This document shows, piece by piece, positions 7,934 to 14,087 of a DNA stretch of 16,663 nucleotides. A program made the position numbers and the translations under genes. The stretch comes from Oscillospiraceae bacterium (GTDB lineage Bacteria > Bacillota > Clostridia > Oscillospirales > Ruminococcaceae): positions 1 to 16,663 of the forward strand of contig JAEDJV010000050.1 in the NCBI GenBank assembly GCA_016296165.1, given 5' to 3'. The notes under the pieces were generated by a model. The model was not told the DNA's origin. It saw only the letters and a program-made list of their open reading frames with translations, and made no database searches. Within the stretch, counting starts at the first letter, position 1. The number at the start of each line of letters is the position of its first letter.

Positions 7934-8476
7934 TTACTGCTCAAACATTGATATCTGATCAGAATCTGTCTCTTTCAGAGGAGGGAGTTCAGACAAAGAA
8001 GAGAGACTGAAACACCGTAAAAAATTTTTCGTTGTCCTGTAAGCTATAGGTCGTCCCGGTACCTCAAGACGTTCTGCCTCTTCTATAAGGCCCCTTTCAG
8101 CAAGTCTGTTCATTACAGCCGAGCTGTCAACTCCTCTGACAGTATCAACAAAACTCCTGGTTACCGGTTGGTTATAGGCCACAACTGCAAGACACTCAAG
8201 TGCCGCCGAAGAAAGTGCCGCGTTTCTTCCCGTTTCAAAAGCTTTTTTTACATGGGATGAGTACTCTCTTCTTGTTGCAAGCTGATATGCACCATCCAGC
8301 TTTAATACCTGAAGTGCTGAATGGGTCTCATCGTATCTGTCATTGAGCAGATCTAGTATTCTGTCAAGAGATTTTGTGTCAATCCCACTTGCTTCGGACA
8401 GAAGTTCTGCGGATATCGGCTCTCCATATGCAAACAGTATAGCCTCTACGACTGAAATATTCTCAACAAAGCTCAT
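7934..8476 (-). CDS. scpB: Segregation and condensation protein B
   Basis: ScpB is the winged-helix (kite) subunit of the SMC-ScpA-ScpB condensin that organises and segregates the chromosome. The 180 residues show the typical start (VEAILFAYGEPIS), a first winged helix, then ALECLAVVAYNQPVTRS with DTVRGVDSSAVMNRLAERGLI and a GRPIAYRTT wing near the end, followed by a short acidic tail. Its ATG overlaps the scpA stop as TAATG (8478-8474), the standard arrangement for translational coupling and matched subunit output. The next gene starts three bases after its stop. Confidence 0.97.
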   Translation of the reverse strand: MSFVENISVVEAILFAYGEPISAELLSEASGIDTKSLDRILDLLNDRYDETHSALQVLKLDGAYQLATRREYSSHVKKAFETGRNAALSSAALECLAVVAYNQPVTRSFVDTVRGVDSSAVMNRLAERGLIEEAERLEVPGRPIAYRTTKNFLRCFSLSSLSELPPLKETDSDQISMFEQ

Positions 8477-9198
8477 TATGAACTTTTCCTTTCCTTACGT
8501 TTTCCTATAAATGAAATAGTGCTGTTATCATCACTGATGTATATACGTCCCGACTTTGTAAGTTCAAGTACTGCTAAAAATGTTGCTACTCTCTCTGAAC
8601 GGTCCGTTACACCATCATAAAGTCCTTCCATATCAGCCGTACCTGACTTGTAAAGCTGTTTTAGAATAAAGATAACCTTAGTGGTCACCGAATACATCTT
8701 ATGCTTAACAATTACCTGAAACCTGTTATCAGGACCCTGCTCTGCCGGAGGTATTTTTTTAAGACTGATATTATTAAATGCTGAAACCAGCACCTGCGGA
8801 TCATGAATCCGCCTGTAAACAGCTTCTGCTTTTATTTTCGCCTGTTTTCTTACAAATATATCATTGCCGCAAAATAATTCAGAAAGTGCTCTGGCTGTTT
8901 TTTTACACAGAGCATATTCAATAAGTGAACCCTGAAGTTCTTTCTTCTCTCCCTCAGCTTCCTCCGGAGCCGGAAGAAGTGCAAGCGTTTTGATATATAT
9001 CAGCCTTGCCGCCATTTCCAGAAATTCTCCTGCAAGCTCAAGGTCATGTTCAGCACATTCATCAAGATACATCAGATACTGTTCCAGCAGCCTTGATATC
9101 TCAATATCATTTATATCCAGTTTATGTTTTGAGATAAGATGAAGTAGAAGATCTAGCGGACCTTCAAAGACTTCAAGTTTAAAAGACAATTTTTCCAT
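8476..9198 (-). CDS. scpA: Segregation and condensation protein A
   Basis: ScpA is the kleisin subunit that bridges the SMC heads and binds ScpB. The 240 residues carry the hallmark N-terminus (FEGPLDLLLHLISKHKLDINDIEI), the helical stretch LEMAARLIYIKTLALLP, and the C-terminal winged helix that contacts the SMC head (FLAVLELTKSGRIYI). The start is ATG at 9198 with GGAGA upstream. It lies 18 bp after the site-2-protease-like gene and overlaps scpB by one base. Confidence 0.97.
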   Translation of the reverse strand: MEKLSFKLEVFEGPLDLLLHLISKHKLDINDIEISRLLEQYLMYLDECAEHDLELAGEFLEMAARLIYIKTLALLPAPEEAEGEKKELQGSLIEYALCKKTARALSELFCGNDIFVRKQAKIKAEAVYRRIHDPQVLVSAFNNISLKKIPPAEQGPDNRFQVIVKHKMYSVTTKVIFILKQLYKSGTADMEGLYDGVTDRSERVATFLAVLELTKSGRIYISDDNSTISFIGKRKERKSS

Positions 9199-9216
9199 TG
9201 TGATATCTCTCCGGAA

Positions 9217-9855
9217 TCATTTTATAAAAATACCTAAAATCAAACCTGAAACTGTATAGATAAATTTATAAAAAACATTGGAGATAACAGTAATGATACT
9301 GTTGAGTGGTCCGGCTACTACTAAAAGAATGGCAGCAAAGGAAATGTACTGAAAATATTTTCCGTACTTCCAGATAAATTTTGCAGGAAGAAACATCATA
9401 ATAATATCTCCACCGTCAAATCCAGGAACAGGAAGCAGCAAAAACACAGCAAGTCTTATACTCAGCATCGCAAGAAGATCAAAAACAGCAACCAGTGTTG
9501 TGTTCATGCCAAACGCCATGCCAAGGTAAACTACAAGCGACATTAGAAATGCAAAAATAAGGTTAGCTGCCGGGCCTGCCAGAGCAACGGCAATCATGCC
9601 AAGCTTCCGGTTTTTACATTTGAAGTTTCGCGGATCTATATTGGCGCTTCTTCCCCAGCCAAGTCCGATAAGTATCATGAAGATACAGCCGATCGGATCG
9701 ACATGTGCCAGAGGATTAAGTGTAAGTTTGCCTTCCCGTACGGGTGTATCATCGCCAAGCTTTACAGCCATCCAGTTTCTCGCATACTGACGAACGGGAA
9801 AAACAGTAAACACCATAAGTGCACCAACGAAAATCTCTATAAGTTTATTATTCAT
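9217..9855 (-). CDS. Site-2 protease (M50)-like membrane protein lacking the HExxH metal motif
   Basis: The 212-residue protein aligns throughout with the short M50 site-2 protease family: several membrane helices, KLGDDTPVREGKLTLNPLAHVDPIG, a FGFGW-like GLGWGRSANIDPRNFK, RKLGMIAVALAGPAANL, and LLLPVPGFDGGDII. The zinc-binding HExxH just before KLGD is R22-Q-Y-A-R26 (codons CGT CAG TAT GCG AGA), so both His ligands and the catalytic Glu are gone. The Asn of the NxxPxxxxDG motif is Leu; the ligand-type Asp147 remains. It is most likely a proteolytically dead pseudoprotease. The start ATG 9855 was chosen for the AGGAGAG at 9873-9867 and because the family begins there; a longer frame upstream has no family similarity. 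It is the first gene of the scp cluster, driven by the promoter at 9911-9939. Confidence 0.88.
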   Translation of the reverse strand: MNNKLIEIFVGALMVFTVFPVRQYARNWMAVKLGDDTPVREGKLTLNPLAHVDPIGCIFMILIGLGWGRSANIDPRNFKCKNRKLGMIAVALAGPAANLIFAFLMSLVVYLGMAFGMNTTLVAVFDLLAMLSIRLAVFLLLPVPGFDGGDIIMMFLPAKFIWKYGKYFQYISFAAILLVVAGPLNSIITVISNVFYKFIYTVSGLILGIFIK

Positions 9856-9910
9856 ATATAAACAATCTCTCCTGTCTTTTATTTTGTCTCTGTTTAAGAT
9901 GCTAATTACT

Positions 9911-9939
9911 ATTTTACTGTATATAGAGAAAAAAAGCAA
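9911..9939 (-). promoter_or_regulatory. Sigma-A promoter for the site-2-protease-like / scpAB / dacF / nnr cluster
   Basis: On the minus strand TTGCTT (9939-9934) and TAAAAT (9916-9911) are 17 bp apart. Transcription would start about 50 bp before the ATG at 9855. It is back to back with the rpmB promoter. Confidence 0.7.
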
Positions 9940-9983
9940 GCAGTTTGTTAAAAGCATTTCTAAAAATTTTTTTCATAAAACAC

Positions 9984-10012
9984 TTGCATTTTCCCCGAAA
10001 ATATGATAAAAT
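9984..10012 (+). promoter_or_regulatory. Sigma-A promoter for rpmB
   Basis: TTGCAT (9984-9989) and TAAAAT (10007-10012) are 17 bp apart, with TG one base before the -10 (extended -10). The transcript would begin near 10019, leaving a leader of about 115 nt before the rpmB ATG. Confidence 0.8.
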
Positions 10013-10018
10013 ATTTAA

Positions 10019-10107
10019 AGCGTTCCTGAAAACTCTATATGTTTTGGGAATGTTCAAAAAATGAAAACTTATTGAGTTTTCAGTAACGCTAATGCTGGTA
10101 AGCATTA
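10019..10107 (+). promoter_or_regulatory. Structured rpmB leader with two mutually exclusive folds
   Basis: Fold B is one long stem: AGCGTT (10019-10024) with AACGCT (10085-10090) and CTGAAAACTC (10026-10035) with GAGTTTTCAG (10074-10083), one mismatch apart, enclosing GTTTT (10041-10045) with AAAAC (10064-10068). Fold A uses the same bases in two tandem hairpins: 10021-10033 with 10041-10052 (TTCC/GGAA and AAAAC/GTTTT), and TGAAAAC (10062-10068) with GTTTTCA (10076-10082). A third hairpin, AATGCT-GGTA-AGCATT (10091-10106), lies 14 bases before the AAGGAGG site. Such a leader suggests regulation of L28 translation or transcript stability, perhaps by L28 itself. I recognise no known RNA family. 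Confidence 0.6.
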
Positions 10108-10135
10108 ACCTATTTTATTAAAGGAGGTGCGCAAA

Positions 10136-10324
10136 ATGGCAAAATGTGAAATCTGCGGAAAGGGCGTAACTTTTGGTATCAAGGTTTCTCACTCACACAG
10201 ACGTACAAACAGAACCTGGAAGCCAAACGTAAAACGCGTTAAGGCTGTCGTTAACGGTACTCCTTGTCATATCTACGTATGCTCAAGATGTCTGCGTTCC
10301 GGCAAGGTGACTCGTGCAGTCTAA
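10136..10324 (+). CDS. rpmB: 50S ribosomal protein L28
   Basis: The 62-residue protein (MAKCEICGKG, SHSHRRTNRTWKPN, CSRCLRSGKVTR) is a standard bacterial L28 of the Cys-containing kind: C4 and C7 with the later CSRC pair form a likely zinc ribbon. It belongs to the large ribosomal subunit. The start ATG 10136 lies eight bases after AAGGAGG (10121-10127); a GTG further up, at 10127, overlaps this site and is not used. It is transcribed alone, from the promoter at 9984-10012 to the terminator at 10351. Confidence 0.98.
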   Translation: MAKCEICGKGVTFGIKVSHSHRRTNRTWKPNVKRVKAVVNGTPCHIYVCSRCLRSGKVTRAV

Positions 10325-10350
10325 TCCTTTTCTAAAGTAATAGAAAAATT

Positions 10351-10385
10351 AATTCATCCTCTGATTCAGAGGATGAATTTTTTTT
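10351..10385. terminator. Bidirectional terminator between rpmB and trmB
   Basis: AATTCATCCTCTG (10351-10363) pairs with CAGAGGATGAATT (10367-10379), loop ATT, followed by a run of T to 10385. On the other strand the stem is followed by a T-rich tract, so it can also end the trmB transcript. Confidence 0.88.
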
Positions 10386-10386
10386 A

Positions 10387-11043
10387 TTATTTAGAAGCAA
10401 TCAAAAACTTAATTTTTATACCCATATCTGAAAACATTCTTTCATGTTCAGTTTCAACATTCTCCTCAAATCCACTCTGATGCAGATCATAAGTAATATA
10501 GCTCAGATTAAAACCCGTCTCCTTAAAATACTCCAGCGACTCTTCAAATAATTCATCATCATCTGTCTTAAACCAGATTTCGCCGGTGTCACACAAAAAC
10601 TCCTTATATCTCTCAAGTTTCTTTGGAAAAGTCAGTCTTCTCTTCTTATGTTTTCCGCGGGGCCATGGATTACAGAAATTAATATAAATCCTGTCAATAC
10701 TGTCAGCCCTGTCAAATACTTCATCTATCTGCTCAATATTATGTACCAGCAGCTTTACATTATCAACTTTCTCAATTCCTGCTTCCTCAAAAGCAGCAAC
10801 TGTTTTTCTCCTGGCATACGCGGCCATCTCGCTCTTTATGTCTATCGCTATATAGTTCACATCTCTGTTCTTAACAGAAATCTGTGAAACAAACCCGCCT
10901 TTCCCACATCCGAGTTCAACATGAAGAGGCTGATCTTTCTTAAACTGCTGTCTCCACTTTCCTTTTACTTCAGTCAAATCCTTAATGCAAAAATCGCAGG
11001 CTTCAAGTTCAGGACGAGCCCATGGTTTTCTTCTGATTCTCAA
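10387..11043 (-). CDS. trmB: tRNA (guanine-N7-)-methyltransferase
   Basis: TrmB places m7G at position 46 of many tRNAs using SAM. The 218 residues carry the N-terminal RRKPWA, the SAM-binding motif ELGCGKGGF (about 43-51), INFCNPWPRGKHKKRRLTFP (the tRNA-binding/active-site loop), FKTDDDELFEES and TEHERMF near the end. Two family positions vary: Asn for the usual Asp in the xPWP motif, and His for the usual Tyr in TxYE. The start is TTG at 11043, chosen because the protein then begins MRIRRKPWA, as the family does, with AAAGG at 11059-11055; the nearby ATG at 11053 is out of frame. It is transcribed alone from its own promoter and converges with rpmB. Confidence 0.95.
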   Translation of the reverse strand: MRIRRKPWARPELEACDFCIKDLTEVKGKWRQQFKKDQPLHVELGCGKGGFVSQISVKNRDVNYIAIDIKSEMAAYARRKTVAAFEEAGIEKVDNVKLLVHNIEQIDEVFDRADSIDRIYINFCNPWPRGKHKKRRLTFPKKLERYKEFLCDTGEIWFKTDDDELFEESLEYFKETGFNLSYITYDLHQSGFEENVETEHERMFSDMGIKIKFLIASK

Positions 11044-11092
11044 AATATATCATGCCTTTCTGCTATTATTTTTGTTTTGTCAGACATCCTTC

Positions 11093-11121
11093 ATTATACC
11101 ACCATATCCGAAAAAAATCAA
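11093..11121 (-). promoter_or_regulatory. Sigma-A promoter for trmB
   Basis: On the minus strand TTGATT (11121-11116) and TATAAT (11098-11093) are 17 bp apart, with TG upstream of the -10. The start of transcription would be about 45 bp before the TTG start codon. Confidence 0.82.
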
Positions 11122-11204
11122 TTTATTTTTTATTTATCGTCCCTCCTATATAATATAATCGGGAAACTAATGAATATAATATGTATAAATACTATACTTT
11201 TCAA

Positions 11205-11233
11205 TTGACACAAAATAAATTCTAAAGTATAAT
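11205..11233 (+). promoter_or_regulatory. Perfect-consensus sigma-A promoter for the CmpB-type membrane protein
   Basis: TTGACA (11205-11210), a 17-bp spacer, and TATAAT (11228-11233) match the consensus at all twelve positions. The start of transcription would fall near 11240, some 25 bp before the ATG. The remaining part of 11044-11265 is AT-rich and holds only this promoter and the trmB promoter. Confidence 0.9.
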
Positions 11234-11265
11234 GTTATTATAGCATTTTCACGGGGGTATTTTTT

Positions 11266-12111
11266 ATGCAAAATCTTTATATAGCTTTTCTGAACAATAC
11301 AGTTTTTGAACTGTTTTTTTATTTTTTATGGTGGTCCGTTTTCGGTTGGTTCCTGGAAGTAGTTGACCGGACGCTTGAAACCGGAGGATTTGAAAACAGA
11401 GGATTTCTAAACGGGCCAATATGTCCTATCTATGGGTTCGGAGTTATCATCATCACTCATCTTCTTGCTCCTTTAAAAGATAATATTGTTATGCTTTACA
11501 TATCTTCGGTTATTATATGTACAACATTTGAACTTCTCGTCGGATTAATGCTCGAACGAATGTTTCATGCAAAATGGTGGGATTACTCAGATCAAAAATT
11601 CAACTACAAGGGATTTATCTGCCTGCGTATATCACTTCTGTGGGGCGTAGGAGCTGTACTGTGTATATGTGTTGCTCACCCTCTGGTAGAAAAAGTTGTT
11701 GCAAAAATCCCGTACACCGGCGGAAATATATTTGCGGCAACCATTCTTATTGTCATTGTTATTGATATCATTGCGACACTTAGTGACATCCGTGAATTCA
11801 ATATGCGTCTCAAACAAATCGACTACATAGCAACTCTCCTTCACGATAAATCAATTGCACTTGGTGAAAATATTTCCGACGAAGTACTTTCACTCAATGC
11901 TAAATATGAGAAACTCTCTGACCAGATCAAATCTTCACGTCTTGTTCGCGCATTTCCGTCACTTAAGCCATCAAGATACACAAAGACATTCCGGATTATC
12001 AAAGGAAAGTTAAGCAACAAATTTGATCTGCACGACTATGACGAAAAATATGAAAATACAAAACTTATTATAGACTCATCAGACCAAACCGATAAAACTT
12101 TAATTAAATAA
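11266..12111 (+). CDS. CmpB-type multi-pass membrane protein (putative ABC-transporter type IV family)
   Basis: The 281 residues match the family named putative ABC-transporter type IV (CmpB/DUF1113 type), whose function is poorly known. Diagnostic features are GWFLEVVDRTLETGGFENRGFLNGPICPIYGFG (read as two pieces: the GWFLEV helix end and the NRGFLxGPxCPIYG signature) and FELLVGLMLERMFHAKWWDYS. Membrane helices lie at about 12-30, 54-70, 76-96, 118-138 and 150-170. The last ~110 residues are cytosolic, polar, and partly coiled-coil. The start is ATG with a GGGGGT site eight bases upstream. It has its own very strong promoter and terminator, so it is a single-gene unit. Despite the family name I see no ATPase gene near it. 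Confidence 0.82.
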   Translation: MQNLYIAFLNNTVFELFFYFLWWSVFGWFLEVVDRTLETGGFENRGFLNGPICPIYGFGVIIITHLLAPLKDNIVMLYISSVIICTTFELLVGLMLERMFHAKWWDYSDQKFNYKGFICLRISLLWGVGAVLCICVAHPLVEKVVAKIPYTGGNIFAATILIVIVIDIIATLSDIREFNMRLKQIDYIATLLHDKSIALGENISDEVLSLNAKYEKLSDQIKSSRLVRAFPSLKPSRYTKTFRIIKGKLSNKFDLHDYDEKYENTKLIIDSSDQTDKTLIK

Positions 12112-12121
12112 ATTATCTCAG

Positions 12122-12147
12122 ACACTACTTTTAAGTAGTGTTTTTTT
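12122..12147 (+). terminator. Intrinsic terminator after the CmpB-type gene
   Basis: ACACTACT (12122-12129), loop TTTA, AGTAGTGT (12134-12141), then seven T. It lies 10 bp after the stop codon and separates this gene from sigG. Confidence 0.88.
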
Positions 12148-12241
12148 ATGGGAAACTTTTCAAATAATCTTACTGTATGATGAACAATTTTATGCCAATA
12201 CTTATTATAGCTTATCAAAATACTGAAAGGACTATAAGGCA

Positions 12242-13012
12242 ATGGCTTATAATAAAGTTGTTATATCCGGTATTAATACATCCAAACTGACAGTACTCAA
12301 AGAAAGTGAAAAAATGGCCCTTCTTCGTGAAATAAAAGAGACAGGAAGCAAAGAGGCGAAAGATAAACTGATAAACGGAAATCTTCGTCTTGTTTTAAGC
12401 GTAATACAGCGTTTTGCAGGCAGAGGAGAAGATGTTGATGACCTGTTTCAGATTGGCGTTGTAGGACTTATAAAAGCAATAAATAATTTTGATATGACAA
12501 AGGACGTAAGATTTTCAACCTACTGTGTACCAATGATTTCCGGTGAACTCAGACGATTTTTACGTGACTACAGTTCAATAAAAGTCAGCCGTTCCCTGAA
12601 AGATCTTGCATACAAATCGATGCAGGCAAAAGAATACCTGACTGCACAAAATCAAAAAGAGCCGACTGCCGATGAAATAGCAAAACATATTGGTGCCTCC
12701 AGAAGCGACGTAGTTATGGCTCTTGAAAGCATAAGCGACCCTGTATCACTCTATGAACCTGTCTATTCAGACTCCGGAGACACCCTCTATGTGCTTGATC
12801 AGATAAGTGACAAAAATAGTGTTGAAAACTGGCTGGATGAAATATATCTTAGAGAAGCAATAAAATCCCTTCAGCCACGTGAAAAAAAAATACTTTATAT
12901 GAGATTTTTCCAGGGAAAAACTCAGGTAGAAGTAGCAAATGAGATTGGAATTTCTCAGGCACAGGTTTCCAGACTTGAAAAAGGTGCACTTTCCCATATT
13001 AAAGGCGAATAA
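12242..13012 (+). CDS. sigG: RNA polymerase sporulation sigma factor SigG
   Basis: SigG directs late gene expression in the forespore. The 256 residues begin with the SigG-type N-terminus (NKVVISGINTSKLTVL). Region 2 follows (NGNLRLVLSVIQRFAGRGEDVDDLFQIGVVGLIKA, here in two overlapping blocks, then FDMTKDVRFSTYCVPMISGE), then region 3 (VSRSLKDLAYK, EPTADEIAKHIG), DPVSLYEPVYSDSGD, and region 4 with the helix-turn-helix KTQVEVANEIGISQAQVSRL near 228-247. The N-terminus and the DPVSLxEPxYxDxGD segment set it apart from SigF and SigB. The start is ATG 12242 with GAAAGGA ten bases upstream. It stands between two terminators, so it is its own unit. In 12148-12241 I find no convincing sigma-A promoter; a forespore-type promoter is possible but I cannot place one with confidence. 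Confidence 0.95.
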   Translation: MAYNKVVISGINTSKLTVLKESEKMALLREIKETGSKEAKDKLINGNLRLVLSVIQRFAGRGEDVDDLFQIGVVGLIKAINNFDMTKDVRFSTYCVPMISGELRRFLRDYSSIKVSRSLKDLAYKSMQAKEYLTAQNQKEPTADEIAKHIGASRSDVVMALESISDPVSLYEPVYSDSGDTLYVLDQISDKNSVENWLDEIYLREAIKSLQPREKKILYMRFFQGKTQVEVANEIGISQAQVSRLEKGALSHIKGE

Positions 13013-13019
13013 AAAAAAC

Positions 13020-13051
13020 CGGATGACAAACAAATGTCATCCGTTTTTTTT
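13020..13051. terminator. Bidirectional terminator between sigG and tsf
   Basis: CGGATGACA (13020-13028) pairs with TGTCATCCG (13035-13043) across a 6-nt loop; an A run precedes it and a T run (13044-13051) follows. It serves sigG on the plus strand and tsf on the minus strand. Confidence 0.9.
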
Positions 13052-13062
13052 AGTTATATAAA

Positions 13063-13980
13063 TTACTTAGTCATGCTTGCTACTTCAGCTGCAAAGTCGT
13101 CAACTTTCTTTTCGATACCTTCTCCGCGTTCGAAACGAATGCATTCTACAACCTTGATTGAACCGCCGAGCTTCTTAGCTTCTGCATCAACGTAACCCTG
13201 AACTGAAACCTTGTCATCCTTAACGAATGCCTGTTCGAGGAGACAGTTTTCCTTGTAGAACTTTTCAACCTTACCATCAATGATCTTGTTCTTAACCTGA
13301 TCTGGCTTACCTGCCATCTTAGGATCTTCAGCCATCTGAGTCATCATGATCTTTCTTTCATTTTCAATAACTTCAGCTGGAACATCTTCACGCTTAACAT
13401 ATGCAGCACCAAGAGCAGCACTCTGCATAGCTACGTCCTTACCGATTAAAGCAACTGCATCAGCATCAAGATCTGTGTCCATCTTAACAAGAACACCAAT
13501 GCTTCCGCCATTGTGGATGTATGAAGCAAGCTTACCTTCGAATCTTACGAAACGACGGATAACGATGTTTTCTCTGATCTTCATACCAGCAAGATCTGTA
13601 AGAGCTTCTGATACTGTATTTGAACCACCGCTAATAGTTACATTCATAAGAGCGTCAACGTCTGCAGGATTCTTTTCGATAATTGTTTCTGCAACTGCAG
13701 CAACAAAGTTTCTGACATCATCTGTATTTGCAGCAAAGTCTGTTTCTGTGTTTATTTCGAGAATAACACCAACTTCACCCTTAACAACTGCTGTTACTAC
13801 GCCTTCAGCAGCTGCTCTCCCGCTTTTCTTAGCCTGTGTAGCAAGACCTTTTTCTCTGAGGAATTCGATAGCCTTTTCTCTGTCGCCGTCATTTTCTTCA
13901 AGAGCCTTTTTACAGTCCATCATACCAACGCCTGTAGCGCTCATAAGTTCTTTAATTTCTGCAACGGATGCCTTACCCAT
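13063..13980 (-). CDS. tsf: Translation elongation factor Ts
   Basis: EF-Ts is the guanine nucleotide exchange factor for EF-Tu. The 305 residues start MGKASVAEIKELMSATGVGMMDCKKAL (UBA-like domain in two adjoining blocks), then the core with NTETDFAANTDDV, the family TDFxA signature that intrudes into EF-Tu, and the two-part exchange domain. Ala replaces the common Val in TDFVA. The length is normal. The start ATG 13980 is chosen for GGAGGT seven bases upstream; a TTG five codons earlier overlaps that site. Codon use is strongly biased to a few codons, as in rpsB and pflB, and fits high expression. It follows rpsB with a hairpin between. Confidence 0.98.
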   Translation of the reverse strand: MGKASVAEIKELMSATGVGMMDCKKALEENDGDREKAIEFLREKGLATQAKKSGRAAAEGVVTAVVKGEVGVILEINTETDFAANTDDVRNFVAAVAETIIEKNPADVDALMNVTISGGSNTVSEALTDLAGMKIRENIVIRRFVRFEGKLASYIHNGGSIGVLVKMDTDLDADAVALIGKDVAMQSAALGAAYVKREDVPAEVIENERKIMMTQMAEDPKMAGKPDQVKNKIIDGKVEKFYKENCLLEQAFVKDDKVSVQGYVDAEAKKLGGSIKVVECIRFERGEGIEKKVDDFAAEVASMTK

Positions 13981-14010
13981 TGTTATTACCTCCAATTATA
14001 TAATATACTG

Positions 14011-14067
14011 AAAAACCCGAATTTTAGGTAATCTTATTAAAAAGACACAACTGCCATTCGGGTTTTT
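14011..14067 (-). promoter_or_regulatory. Hairpin between rpsB and tsf, possible attenuator
   Basis: AAAAACCCGAAT (14011-14022) and ATTCGGGTTTTT (14056-14067) form a 12-bp stem with a 33-nt loop. Read on the minus strand, the stem ends in five T, so it may act as a partial terminator between the two genes and set the S2 to EF-Ts ratio. The long loop makes it weaker than the other terminators here. The arms could also simply protect mRNA ends. Confidence 0.5.
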
Positions 14068-14087
14068 ATTTTTATGTTTGAACTTGA

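Noticed and set aside
9856..9957. N-terminal extension of the site-2-protease-like protein
   Set aside because: These 34 residues have no family similarity, include the promoter -10 region, and precede the AGGAGAG site that serves ATG 9855.
10127..10135. GTG start three codons upstream of the rpmB ATG
   Set aside because: It overlaps the AAGGAGG ribosome binding site; L28 starts at the ATG at 10136.
13981..13995. TTG start five codons upstream of tsf ATG
   Set aside because: It lies on top of the GGAGGT site that serves the ATG at 13980, and EF-Ts proteins begin at MGKAS-like sequence.
13346..14011. 221-codon open frame on the plus strand opposite tsf
   Set aside because: It is the antisense shadow of tsf, kept open by the strong codon bias of that gene. 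It has no ribosome binding site and a Ser/Thr/Ala/Ile-rich low-complexity product.
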